Part shown: positions 1 to 6,344 of the stretch, piece by piece
Layout of the letters: every line of letters starts with the position of its first letter
Numbering within the stretch: position 1 is the stretch's first letter
NCBI GenBank assembly: GCA_025774405.1
Contig: JALGWB010000073.1
Coordinates: forward strand, 1-8,506
Reading direction: 5' to 3'
DNA: 8,506 nt
From: a bacterium
GTDB lineage: Bacteria > Arandabacterota > Arandabacteria > Arandabacterales > Arandabacteraceae
The notes under the pieces: model-generated
Database searches by the model: none
The model's input: only the letters and a program-made list of their open reading frames with translations
What the model was told of the DNA's origin: nothing
Program-made: the position numbers and the translations under genes

Positions 1-272
1 ACGATAGAATCGATATCGATACCTTCCTGGTGAAGTTTCGCCTTCGCCTTTGATGGGATGAATTTCGCTACGACTCTCGCCAATCCAACTGGAACTGTGA
101 GATTGACCTTGGGCTTGTTCGTCTGTCTGTCCGTAACCCTTATGCGAAGTTTCTTGCCTTTGCCCTTGTGCTCCCCACCCTGCTCAACGCTCGCCAGGAG
201 CTTGATCGCATCATCGGCGGTTATCCTGCCTTCCTCAAGCATCTTGAGAATCTTCATCCTCTCTTCGTTCAT
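1..272 (-). CDS. SHOCT-like domain protein, C-terminus cut off by the window edge
   Basis: The visible part is 90 residues from ATG at 272-270, with no stop before the left edge. Residues 6-28 form a SHOCT-like helical hairpin (MKILKMLEEGRITADDAIKLL), a short motif usually found at protein ends and thought to mediate oligomerisation or binding. A Gly/Lys-rich linker follows (about 31-41), then a beta-rich stretch with KLRIRVTD, VNLTVPVGLA and an acidic IDID end. This layout is typical of small bacterial SHOCT-like proteins encoded beside DUF2089 genes (recalled family knowledge). The start overlaps the stop of the DUF2089 gene as ATGA, and a Shine-Dalgarno AAGGGGG (280-286, minus strand) lies 7 nt upstream, inside that gene. 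The two should be coupled in one operon. Function is unknown; an accessory partner of the DUF2089 protein is a guess. A DUF4097-type continuation beyond the edge cannot be excluded. Confidence 0.8.
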   Translation of the reverse strand, partial: MNEERMKILKMLEEGRITADDAIKLLASVEQGGEHKGKGKKLRIRVTDRQTNKPKVNLTVPVGLARVVAKFIPSKAKAKLHQEGIDIDSI

Positions 273-655
273 ATGCTATCCCCCTTAGTGCCTGAAAGCA
301 GACGAAGTGCCTCCTCAACACTTATCTCCCCTCTTTCAAGTCGATCGAGGACTTCCATCCTGTCACCATGAGAAAGCCTCGCCCGGGTTTCGAGTCCAAG
401 CGCGGCAAGCAGATCATCGAGCCGTTTCCTTATTGTAGGATAGGAGATACCCAGATCCCTTTCGACTTCCTTGAAATTGCCCCGCGCCCTGAGGAACGAC
501 TTCAGCAAGCCGAGCAGCTCAGGTTCAAGACTGCAGAACTCGCAGGTCAGTAGCTCAGCAACAACCCTCGCTCTGCACGATGGGCAAGTAAGCTCTGTTA
601 TGGTCAGTCTATCACCACAAACCGGGCAAATCCCAACTTTTCTCGGATCTTTCAT
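269..655 (-). CDS. DUF2089 family zinc-ribbon/HTH protein, putative regulator
   Basis: The protein has 128 residues. The N-terminus carries CxxC pairs C10/C13 and C24/C27, a likely zinc ribbon, plus a third pair C38/C41. The middle, about 45-88, holds the DUF2089 core with RGNFKEVERDLGISYPTIRKRLDDLL, a predicted helix-turn-helix in which SYPT-R-RLD is the family hallmark. Residues 99-120 carry a SHOCT-like hairpin (VLDRLERGEISVEEALRLL). The length is normal for the family. The start at 655 is supported by GGGAGA about 10 nt upstream on the minus strand and by a strong promoter at 677-705. It is the first gene of a leftward operon and is coupled by an ATGA overlap to the SHOCT-like gene. The layout suggests a DNA-binding regulator, but DUF2089 proteins have no well-defined regulon that I know of. 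Family call is firm; role is inferred. Confidence 0.9.
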   Translation of the reverse strand: MKDPRKVGICPVCGDRLTITELTCPSCRARVVAELLTCEFCSLEPELLGLLKSFLRARGNFKEVERDLGISYPTIRKRLDDLLAALGLETRARLSHGDRMEVLDRLERGEISVEEALRLLSGTKGDSI

Positions 656-676
656 ATTAGTTAATCTCCCTTTGAT

Positions 677-705
677 AACATAGAACCTTCTATCAATTTT
701 GTCAA
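677..705 (-). promoter_or_regulatory. Sigma-70-type promoter of the DUF2089 operon
   Basis: On the minus strand, a perfect -35 TTGACA (705-700) is followed by 17 nt and a -10 TATGTT (682-677, 4 of 6 consensus bases). The spacing is optimal. The DUF2089 start codon lies 21 nt downstream of the -10, so the leader is short and holds the GGGAGA ribosome-binding site. No other pair of comparable quality was found upstream of this gene. Confidence 0.7.
680..693. promoter_or_regulatory. Perfect inverted repeat in the DUF2089 promoter core, candidate operator
   Basis: ATAGAA-CC-TTCTAT is a perfect 6+2+6 dyad. It overlaps half of the -10 hexamer (677-682) and the adjacent part of the 17-nt spacer. 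A protein bound here would block RNA polymerase, so it is a plausible operator, perhaps for autoregulation by the DUF2089 protein. A dyad of this size can arise by chance in AT-rich promoter DNA, and no regulator is known for it. Confidence 0.3.
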
Positions 706-823
706 GATATTCCTCACTATCAGATCAAACCATTTCACTATTGAGAACGTATTCCTGTGAATAGCGACCCCGGCCTCGAGACTCTCAATACACGGCGCGC
801 CACAGCATCCTCATCGAAAACTA

Positions 824-852
824 TTGACAGCAACCTTCGGTGCCGATAAATT
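824..852 (+). promoter_or_regulatory. Sigma-70-type promoter for the tetR-exporter operon
   Basis: A perfect -35 TTGACA (824-829), a 17-nt spacer and a -10 TAAATT (847-852, 4 of 6 consensus bases) stand 33 nt upstream of the TetR start codon. The expected transcription start near 859-860 places the palindrome at 861-882 right at the start of the transcript, a classic position for repression by a TetR protein. No other strong promoter was found between here and the last permease gene, so it probably serves the whole operon. Confidence 0.7.
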
Positions 853-860
853 AGCATCAG

Positions 861-882
861 GTTAACTAACCAGCTAGTCAAC
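861..882. promoter_or_regulatory. Imperfect palindrome, likely TetR operator
   Basis: The left half-site GTTAACTAACC (861-871) and right half-site AGCTAGTCAAC (872-882) match at 8 of 11 positions when one is reverse-complemented: GTT-R-ACTA-R-C-Y. It is 22 bp long, starts about 8 nt after the -10 element and ends 3 nt before the regulator's ATG. Size, symmetry and position fit a TetR dimer site, and GTTAACTA/TAGTTAAC-like cores are common among TetR operators (recalled). A tighter sub-repeat, GGTTA-AC-TAACC, sits at 860-871. Binding by the adjacent regulator is inferred. Confidence 0.6.
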
Positions 883-885
883 GGC

Positions 886-1482
886 ATGGATACAAAAGCA
901 AGAATTCTGAGAGCGGCGACTGAGGAGTTTGCGAGGCATGGATACGCCGGTGCTCGCATAGACCGCATAGCAAGACAGGCAAAGGCCAACAAGGCTCTCA
1001 TCTACTACCACTTTACCTCGAAGGAGAATCTTTATCGGTGCGTACTTGAGAATCAGGTCAAGGACGTTATCACCTATTTTGAGTCCAAGATGAGAGAGAC
1101 TCAAAACTTACAGGAGTTGCTGCTTGCATTCTCGCAGAAATATCATGAAGCTTTCAGGGCAGGCAGTAGGTTTGTTCCGATGCTGCTAAGAGAGATGGCA
1201 ATAGGTGGCGGGCACATCAGGGAACTTGTATCTCAAATGATTGACTCCGAGGCCGATCTTCGGAACAGGATTCTCAGAATCATTGAAGATGGCAAGCGCA
1301 AGGGGTTCTACCGTAATCTTGATAGTCGCCACGCCATCATCTCATTTGCAAGCATGAATCTCTTCTACCTCTTCATGGCACCTCTTGTGAATGAAATCTG
1401 GGGAATTCAGGACGAAGAAGCCTTTCGCAGGGAAAGACCGCATCACATCGTTGATCTTTTTATGGACGGACTCAAGCGTTGA
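886..1482 (+). CDS. TetR/AcrR-family transcriptional regulator (CecR-like by context)
   Basis: The protein has 198 residues, a normal TetR length. Residues 4-50 form the conserved DNA-binding domain: ILRAATEEFARHGYAGARI, then the recognition helix region IARQAKANKALIYYHF with the family-hallmark YYHF ending. The remaining ~145 residues are the helical ligand-binding and dimerisation domain, divergent as usual. In-frame codons upstream reach a stop at 847 without another ATG, GTG or TTG, so ATG 886 is the only reasonable start. It has no clear Shine-Dalgarno sequence because the operator-like palindrome fills that space, so translation may be weak. The gene heads an adaptor-ATPase-ATPase-permease-permease operon, in the position of E. 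coli CecR (YbiH) before ybhGFSR. It probably represses its own promoter and the exporter until a substrate binds. The ligand cannot be predicted. Confidence 0.92.
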   Translation: MDTKARILRAATEEFARHGYAGARIDRIARQAKANKALIYYHFTSKENLYRCVLENQVKDVITYFESKMRETQNLQELLLAFSQKYHEAFRAGSRFVPMLLREMAIGGGHIRELVSQMIDSEADLRNRILRIIEDGKRKGFYRNLDSRHAIISFASMNLFYLFMAPLVNEIWGIQDEEAFRRERPHHIVDLFMDGLKR

Positions 1483-1553
1483 CGTTGCCCTATGCTCATA
1501 GACAGAGAAATCAACTGGAAGCCGCATCCGATTTCAGCGCTTTTGCAACAGCC

Positions 1554-1560
1554 TGGAGGT
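1554..1560 (+). promoter_or_regulatory. Ribosome-binding site that fixes the HlyD start
   Basis: TGGAGGT is a strong Shine-Dalgarno match 5 nt before ATG 1566. It decides against a longer reading from TTG at 1479, which would add 29 residues in front of an obvious signal peptide. Confidence 0.75.
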
Positions 1561-1565
1561 TCCAA

Positions 1566-2465
1566 ATGAGCCAAATCAAGATCCTGACCCTTCTGATACT
1601 ACCCCTGACAATCGCTCTCCTCGGCCTTGCCTGCAGCAAGCAGGCATCTCCACCGTCTGGTTCGGGTTTCATTGAAGCCACCGAAGTGGTCATCTCAGCC
1701 CAGGTCTCCGGGCGAGTGGAGCATCTCTATGTTGCTGAAGGCGATAGGATCAGGACTGGCGAACCTATCGTCCTGATTGATACCACCTCACTTGCTCTAA
1801 AGGTGGCTCAGGCTGAGGCCAAACGTGCTGCCATTGAGACACGAATCCACTCAGCCGAGATAAGGGTGGAACAAGCCCTCCTCGACAGCAGTCTTGCCGC
1901 CAGAGAATTCCAGAGAGTCAGCAATCTTATCGCATCGGGCTCAGTCAGAGAGAAGCGATATGACGAGGTCGAAACGCACTATCGTCAGGCAAGTCTTGCT
2001 GCTGGGATGGCAAGAGCAACACTTAAAGCAAACAAGGCAGACCTCAGGCACATCGAGGCTGAGATAAATCTGGTCAAAGAGCAACTGGCAAACTGTAAAC
2101 CCACCTCGCCGATAAGTGGTACGATAATGACCACGTATATCAAAAGAGGTGAACTTGCCACAACAGGCAAACCCCTCGTTAGAATAGCGAATCTCGACAC
2201 CGTCTGGGTCAAGATCTACCTCAACCCTGAAGACCTCGGTAAAGTGATGTTGGGTGACGTGGCAGAAGTTGACCCTGAGATCCCTGGAATGAAACCTCTT
2301 AGCGGGCACGTCACATGGATGGCATCCGAGGCAGAATTCACACCAAAGAATGTCCAGACCAAGGAAGCAAGAGCTGACCTCGTCTATGCGATCAAAGTTA
2401 CGATCCCTAATCCTGAAAAACGGCTGAAAATAGGAATGCCTGTTATGGTGAGAATACCGCAATGA
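1566..2465 (+). CDS. HlyD/YbhG-type periplasmic adaptor (membrane fusion protein) of an ABC exporter
   Basis: The protein has 299 residues from ATG 1566; E. coli YbhG is about 330. Residues 1-22 are a signal peptide (one Lys, then a long hydrophobic run). It ends LLGLAC-S-K, so C23 could be lipidated, although the -3 residue is unusual for a lipobox. Residues about 34-72 form the first half of a lipoyl domain (GFIEATEVVISAQVSGRV...VAEGDRI..GEPIVLID). Residues about 75-180 are a Glu/Ala/Arg-rich helical hairpin (coiled coil). Residues about 180-220 form the second lipoyl half (SPISGTI...RGELATTGKPLVRIANL), followed by a beta-barrel with the TPKNVQT motif typical of YbhG/YhiI adaptors. The role is to link the inner-membrane ABC transporter to an outer-membrane channel; none is encoded here. 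It lies 83 nt after tetR and 7 nt before the first ATPase gene. Confidence 0.92.
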   Translation: MSQIKILTLLILPLTIALLGLACSKQASPPSGSGFIEATEVVISAQVSGRVEHLYVAEGDRIRTGEPIVLIDTTSLALKVAQAEAKRAAIETRIHSAEIRVEQALLDSSLAAREFQRVSNLIASGSVREKRYDEVETHYRQASLAAGMARATLKANKADLRHIEAEINLVKEQLANCKPTSPISGTIMTTYIKRGELATTGKPLVRIANLDTVWVKIYLNPEDLGKVMLGDVAEVDPEIPGMKPLSGHVTWMASEAEFTPKNVQTKEARADLVYAIKVTIPNPEKRLKIGMPVMVRIPQ

Positions 2466-2472
2466 GAGAAGT

Positions 2473-3402
2473 ATGAATGCTATCGAAGTGCACCGGCTCA
2501 GCAAGGCCTACGGACCAATAACAGCAGTTAGCAAGTTCAGTCTGTCTGTTGAATCGGGAGAAATTGTGGCGCTTGCAGGTCCCGACGGAGCCGGCAAGAC
2601 GTCGCTTTTCCGCTCAATATGCAATCTCATCGATTTCGAAGAGGGCGAGGTACGGATACTCGGACATGATGTGCGCTCCGAATTCGATATCATCAAGCCT
2701 ATGCTCGGATACATGCCTGAGACATTCTCACTCTATCCCGATCTTTCGGTTGAAGAGAATCTCAAGTTCTTCGCCGGTATCTTCGGGGTGAGGCGGACCG
2801 ATTTTGAGATACGCAAGAAGTACCTCTATGAGTTCTCAGGACTTGGTGCTTTTGCCAGACGCAGGGCCCAACACCTTTCTGGCGGGATGAAACAAAAGCT
2901 TGCACTCTGCTGTAACCTCATCCATCAGCCAAAAGTGCTTATCCTCGATGAACCCACCAAGGGCGTCGATCCTCTATCGCGGAGGCAGTTTTGGGAGATA
3001 CTCAAACGCCTACGGGATGAAGGCACTGCTATCCTCGCTGCAACGCCCTACATGGATGAACTCAACCATGCTCGCCGTACAGCGTTTATGGCAGGTGGAA
3101 GAAAACTCGCCGAGGGTACCCTGCAAGATCTGATTGCATCATATACGGGATCAATTTTTGTGTTGCCCGCACTACCGAAGGAGGAAAAGATAGGCTTGCT
3201 TGCAGCATCCAAAGAGCTAAAGGTACAGCGAGTGGGTGCCTCACTCCGCATCCATGCACCGAAGGCCATGTCCCTTGACGAAATAGCCAAATCTCTCAGT
3301 GACGCTGGCATAGAATCCGCCGGGTTGAGGCAAGTGAGTCCGAATCTTGAAGACATCTTTGTGGAACTGATAGCCAGAGAAGGTCTCGAAAGCAATGCCT
3401 AA
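2473..3402 (+). CDS. ABC exporter ATPase 1, matching the N-terminal half of YbhF
   Basis: The protein has 309 residues. The nucleotide-binding domain spans about 3-220: Walker A GPDGAGKTS (36-44), signature LSGGMKQK (135-142), Walker B VLILDEP (155-161) with catalytic Glu160, and D-loop GVDP. Two key positions are changed. The Q-loop reads GYMPE, so Gln is Glu83, and the switch position reads ATPYMDE, so His is Pro192. From memory, the N-terminal half of E. coli YbhF also has GPDGAGKT and lacks the switch His, so this is a family trait rather than damage. Residues about 221-309 form a C-terminal accessory domain with NLEDIFVELI (DUF4162-like). It follows hlyD by 7 nt, with GAGAGAAG close to the ATG, and overlaps ATPase 2 by 8 nt. 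It likely forms a heterodimer with the next gene product. Confidence 0.93.
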   Translation: MNAIEVHRLSKAYGPITAVSKFSLSVESGEIVALAGPDGAGKTSLFRSICNLIDFEEGEVRILGHDVRSEFDIIKPMLGYMPETFSLYPDLSVEENLKFFAGIFGVRRTDFEIRKKYLYEFSGLGAFARRRAQHLSGGMKQKLALCCNLIHQPKVLILDEPTKGVDPLSRRQFWEILKRLRDEGTAILAATPYMDELNHARRTAFMAGGRKLAEGTLQDLIASYTGSIFVLPALPKEEKIGLLAASKELKVQRVGASLRIHAPKAMSLDEIAKSLSDAGIESAGLRQVSPNLEDIFVELIAREGLESNA

Positions 3403-4135
3403 GGCCGTCGAAACTCGTGATCTTACAAGAGCTTTCGGGGATTTCATTGCCGTCGATCATGTCAGCCTTGAAGTCGATCACGGCGAGATCTTTGGCTTTC
3501 TTGGTCCAAATGGCGCCGGAAAGACAACCATGATCCGGATGCTCTGCGGCTTACTCAAGCCCACATCAGGTAGCGGCATGGTCAATGGCTTTGACATCGC
3601 CAACCAGGCTGAAGAGATAAAGAGAACCATCGGCTACATGTCGCAGCGGTTCTCGCTTTATGGAGATCTTACCGGTGAGCAAAACCTGAAGTTCTATGGC
3701 ACTGTCTATGGCTTGAACTCCAGGCAGCTCAGGGCAAGGATCGATGAGTTGACTGATCAGCTTGATCTCGGTGTATTCATTGATCGCATCACGGGCTCGC
3801 TGCCCGTAGGCTGGCGCCAGCGACTCGCACTTGCAGCTGCAATCATCCATCGACCTGCAATTGTTTTCCTCGATGAGCCAACAGCTGGCGTTGATCCAGG
3901 CTATCGCCGCACCTTCTGGGAGCTTCTCTACCGTCTGGCGGACCAGGGAACAACGCTTTTTGTTACAACCCACTACATGGATGAAGCTGAATTCTGCCGG
4001 AGGGTCTGCATAATGCATCAGGGTAAACCGATAGCGACTGGACCTCCACACGAACTGGTTGATGCCCATGGCGAAAAGAATCTCGAAGCCACCTTCATCA
4101 AACTCATAACTCAAGGCGCTACAGGCACAGGATGA
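3395..4135 (+). CDS. ABC exporter ATPase 2, matching the C-terminal half of YbhF
   Basis: The protein has 246 residues, a single nucleotide-binding domain. It has Walker A GPNGAGKTT (37-45), Q-loop GYMSQRFSLYG with Gln84, Walker B IVFLDEP (156-162) with Glu161, D-loop GVDP, and an intact switch His193 in TTHYMDEAE. The signature is altered to LPVGWRQ (136-142) in place of LSGGxxQ; E. coli YbhF has a similar LPLGF-type sequence in its second half (recalled). The C-terminus ends with LEATFIKLI, echoing the DIFVELI end of ATPase 1. Start ATG 3395 lies within the last codons of ATPase 1 (8-nt overlap), and its own stop overlaps the next start as ATGA. The two ATPases total 555 residues against about 578 for fused YbhF. 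The gene supplies ATP binding and hydrolysis for the exporter. Confidence 0.93.
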   Translation: MPKAVETRDLTRAFGDFIAVDHVSLEVDHGEIFGFLGPNGAGKTTMIRMLCGLLKPTSGSGMVNGFDIANQAEEIKRTIGYMSQRFSLYGDLTGEQNLKFYGTVYGLNSRQLRARIDELTDQLDLGVFIDRITGSLPVGWRQRLALAAAIIHRPAIVFLDEPTAGVDPGYRRTFWELLYRLADQGTTLFVTTHYMDEAEFCRRVCIMHQGKPIATGPPHELVDAHGEKNLEATFIKLITQGATGTG

Positions 4136-5238
4136 ACAGAATCGGTCAGATTGCGCTCAAAGAGCTTCGCCATATCGTGCGGGATGTACGTTCCCTGGTA
4201 ATTGCCATCCTCATGCCTGTTCTTATGACCTTCCTTTACGGATATGCCATAAATCTCGATATCAAGAACATAAAGCTTGCTGTCTTTGATTTCGATCACA
4301 GCCAGGCGTCTCGTAGACTCGTGAGCGATTTCTACAACTCCCGCTATTTCATCCCAGCCGACCGAGTGCCATCACTTACTGATCCAGAGGCGATCTTCAA
4401 AGCCGGCAGGGCACATGTGATTCTGACGATCAGACCCGGTCTCGAAGCCGCTCTTTCAGGCAGATTTCCATACGAGCTCGGTCTCCTCGTTGATGGCGCT
4501 GATGCAAATCTTGCAGCAGCAGTTACGAGCTACTCGAAAATCATCCTCTATCGATTGCTTGAGGAGATGAAGGGCAACAGACTCAACGTGCCACGTATCA
4601 GTCTCTCACAGCAGGTACTCTACAATCCCGATCTGAAGTCCTCCCACTTCTTTGTTCTCGGGATCATAGCCGTAATCCTTATGCTGATCTCTGCTCTGCT
4701 GACCTCTCTGACGATTGCGAGGGAAAAGGAAAGTGGCACAATGGAGCAGCTGCTCACCACCCCTGTTAAGCCTCACGAGATCATAATCGGCAAGGTAATC
4801 CCTTACATCGCCCTGGCTGCCCTTGACGGGTTGCTGGTTTGGGCTTTCGGAGTCTTTCACTTCGGTATCCCGATAAACGGATCGCTTGGTCTTTTGTCCG
4901 CTTTTGGGGTGATCTTTCTCGTGGCTGCACTTTCAATTGGTATTCTCATTTCCACACTTGTCAAAACGCAACAGGTCGCCATGCTTGCCACATTCGTAAC
5001 AACAATGATGCCTTCAGTGCTGCTTTCAGGATTTGTCTTTGAGATACGCAACATGCCAAGGGTGCTTCAAGCAATAACCTATATTGTCCCAGCAAGGTAC
5101 TTCATAAGCATAATACGTGGCATAATGCTCAAAGGCTCAGGGTTCGATGTACTCTGGCATCAAGCACTTGGGCTTGGGATCCTGGCTCTGGTACTTTTGA
5201 CGATCGCGATAAAGAAGTTTGAGATAAGGAGCACATGA
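4132..5238 (+). CDS. ABC-2 type exporter permease 1 (YbhS-like)
   Basis: The protein has 368 residues, close to E. coli YbhS at about 377. It has the ABC2_membrane_3 layout. A cytosolic amphipathic start with KELRHIVRD is followed by TM1 at about 21-41 (LVIAILMPVLMTFLYGYAI). A soluble external domain spans about 45-170 (FDFDHSQASRRLV, VDGADANLA, LYNPDL). TM2 is at about 173-195, then a cytosolic loop with EKESGTMEQLLTTP (198-211), the conserved coupling segment. Four more hydrophobic segments follow, with VKTQQ between TM4 and TM5 and PARYFISIIRGI before the last. It should pair with permease 2 to form the membrane channel. The ATGA overlap with the ATPase 2 stop and only a weak upstream AGG suggest translation by reinitiation. 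Confidence 0.92.
   Translation: MNRIGQIALKELRHIVRDVRSLVIAILMPVLMTFLYGYAINLDIKNIKLAVFDFDHSQASRRLVSDFYNSRYFIPADRVPSLTDPEAIFKAGRAHVILTIRPGLEAALSGRFPYELGLLVDGADANLAAAVTSYSKIILYRLLEEMKGNRLNVPRISLSQQVLYNPDLKSSHFFVLGIIAVILMLISALLTSLTIAREKESGTMEQLLTTPVKPHEIIIGKVIPYIALAALDGLLVWAFGVFHFGIPINGSLGLLSAFGVIFLVAALSIGILISTLVKTQQVAMLATFVTTMMPSVLLSGFVFEIRNMPRVLQAITYIVPARYFISIIRGIMLKGSGFDVLWHQALGLGILALVLLTIAIKKFEIRST
5226..5231 (+). promoter_or_regulatory. Ribosome-binding site for permease 2
   Basis: AAGGAG lies 3 nt before ATG 5235 and 6 nt before a second in-frame ATG at 5238. The spacing slightly favours 5238, while 5235 gives the ATGA overlap seen elsewhere in the operon. The choice changes the product by only one Met. 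Confidence 0.6.
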
Positions 5239-6329
5239 TGCGTAGCATCTTAGCGCTGGTAAGGAAGGAGTTTATACAGGTCTTCAGGGATCCTGTAATG
5301 CTGAGGCTTATCTTCGTCTCGCCTATCATTCAGGTTTTTCTTCTAGGCTATGCCGTCAATTTCGATGTGAAGCTCATACCGATGGCCCTCTATGACTTCG
5401 ACAGGAGTCAGCTTTCGAGGGACCTCGCAAGATCATTTTCTGTCGGTGACTATTTTGTTATCGAGTCACCCAGAATACCACTTCAGAGAATTGAAGATGG
5501 CTTCAAGCAAGACCGCTACCGTGTAGCCCTGGTGATCCCTGAAGGCTTCTCCGAGAGGGTCAGGACAGGAAGACCTGCTGAAGTCGGCTTCTGGGTTGAC
5601 GGTACAAATGCTAATTCAGCAGGTATCGCAATAGGTTATGCAGGGACGATCGTTCAAAGATTCAATGAACGCCACCTGCCGACCAGAATTCCAATCGAGA
5701 TGCGCCAGAAGATTCTCTACAACCCGGAAGGTAGAAGTGTCTATTTCATGGTTCCAGGAATAGTTGCCACATTGCTCACAACCATAACTGTGATGCTGAC
5801 ATCGATGGCGATTGTGCGTGAACGTGAAGTCGGAACACTCGAACAGATCATGGTAACACCAATTTCGAAAACAGCCCTCATCCTGGGAAAGACCATACCG
5901 TTTGCCATCCTGGGTTTTCTCGAGATCTCAGCAGCTCTTGCCTTAGGGACTGCGTGGTTCAGGATACCGTTTATTGGTTCGAAGGTCCTGCTCTATGGCC
6001 TTGCCTTGATCTATCTGCTGACGGCGCTTGGCGTCGGGATGCTGATATCAACCCTCTGTCGCACTCAGCAACAGGCAATGTTCTTCGGCTGGTTCTTTAC
6101 CCTATTTACGATTCTGACCTCCGGCTTTGTTACCCCTATCGAGAATATGCCAAGCATCGTTCAGCACATCACCCTTGCCAATCCACTTCGTTACTTCATA
6201 AAGATTGTTCGTGGCATCATGATGAAGGGGGCAGGCGTGGGCGATCTCTATCCGGAAATTCTTGCAATGGTCGCCTTCGGAATCATCATTTTCACCTCAG
6301 CCTCCCTTACCTTCTCGAAACGCCTGTAA
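5235..6329 (+). CDS. ABC-2 type exporter permease 2 (YbhR-like)
   Basis: The protein has 364 residues; E. coli YbhR is about 368. It has the same fold as the preceding gene. An N-terminal RKEFIQVFRDP coupling helix is followed by TM1 at about 21-41 (ending in GYAVNFD), then an external domain with LYDFDRSQLSR and VDGTNANSA. TM2 is followed by the cytosolic EREVGTLEQIMVTP, then four hydrophobic segments with CRTQQQAMF and ANPLRYFIKIVRGIMMKG. The TQQQA and ENMP motifs and the DG.N.NSA motif match YbhR closely (recalled comparison). Clear similarity to permease 1 shows the two arose by duplication and act as a heterodimer. It is the last exporter gene. No intrinsic terminator follows, so some read-through into the metallo-hydrolase gene 67 nt downstream is possible. 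Confidence 0.92.
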   Translation: MMRSILALVRKEFIQVFRDPVMLRLIFVSPIIQVFLLGYAVNFDVKLIPMALYDFDRSQLSRDLARSFSVGDYFVIESPRIPLQRIEDGFKQDRYRVALVIPEGFSERVRTGRPAEVGFWVDGTNANSAGIAIGYAGTIVQRFNERHLPTRIPIEMRQKILYNPEGRSVYFMVPGIVATLLTTITVMLTSMAIVREREVGTLEQIMVTPISKTALILGKTIPFAILGFLEISAALALGTAWFRIPFIGSKVLLYGLALIYLLTALGVGMLISTLCRTQQQAMFFGWFFTLFTILTSGFVTPIENMPSIVQHITLANPLRYFIKIVRGIMMKGAGVGDLYPEILAMVAFGIIIFTSASLTFSKRL

Positions 6330-6344
6330 GCGGCTCCGAACCGG

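Noticed and set aside
745..762. Small inverted repeat TATTC-CTGT-GAATA in the divergent spacer
   Set aside because: Five-base arms in AT-rich DNA are expected by chance, and it is not placed relative to either promoter in an informative way.
1479..1565. Longer HlyD reading starting at TTG 1479, overlapping the end of tetR
   Set aside because: It would put 29 unrelated residues before a clear signal peptide. ATG 1566 has a strong Shine-Dalgarno site 5 nt upstream.
1941..2504. 187-codon open frame on the minus strand across the HlyD gene
   Set aside because: Lies antisense to a well-supported gene. The product is Cys/His/Phe-rich with no recognisable domain or ribosome-binding site.
2473..3402. 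ATPase 1 as a pseudogene because Q-loop Gln and switch His are missing
   Set aside because: The frame is intact, Walker A, Walker B and signature are kept, and the N-terminal half of YbhF shows the same kind of change, so it is better read as a degenerate-site subunit.
3566..4114. 182-codon open frame on the minus strand across ATPase 2
   Set aside because: Antisense to conserved Walker and switch motifs; no domain is recognisable.
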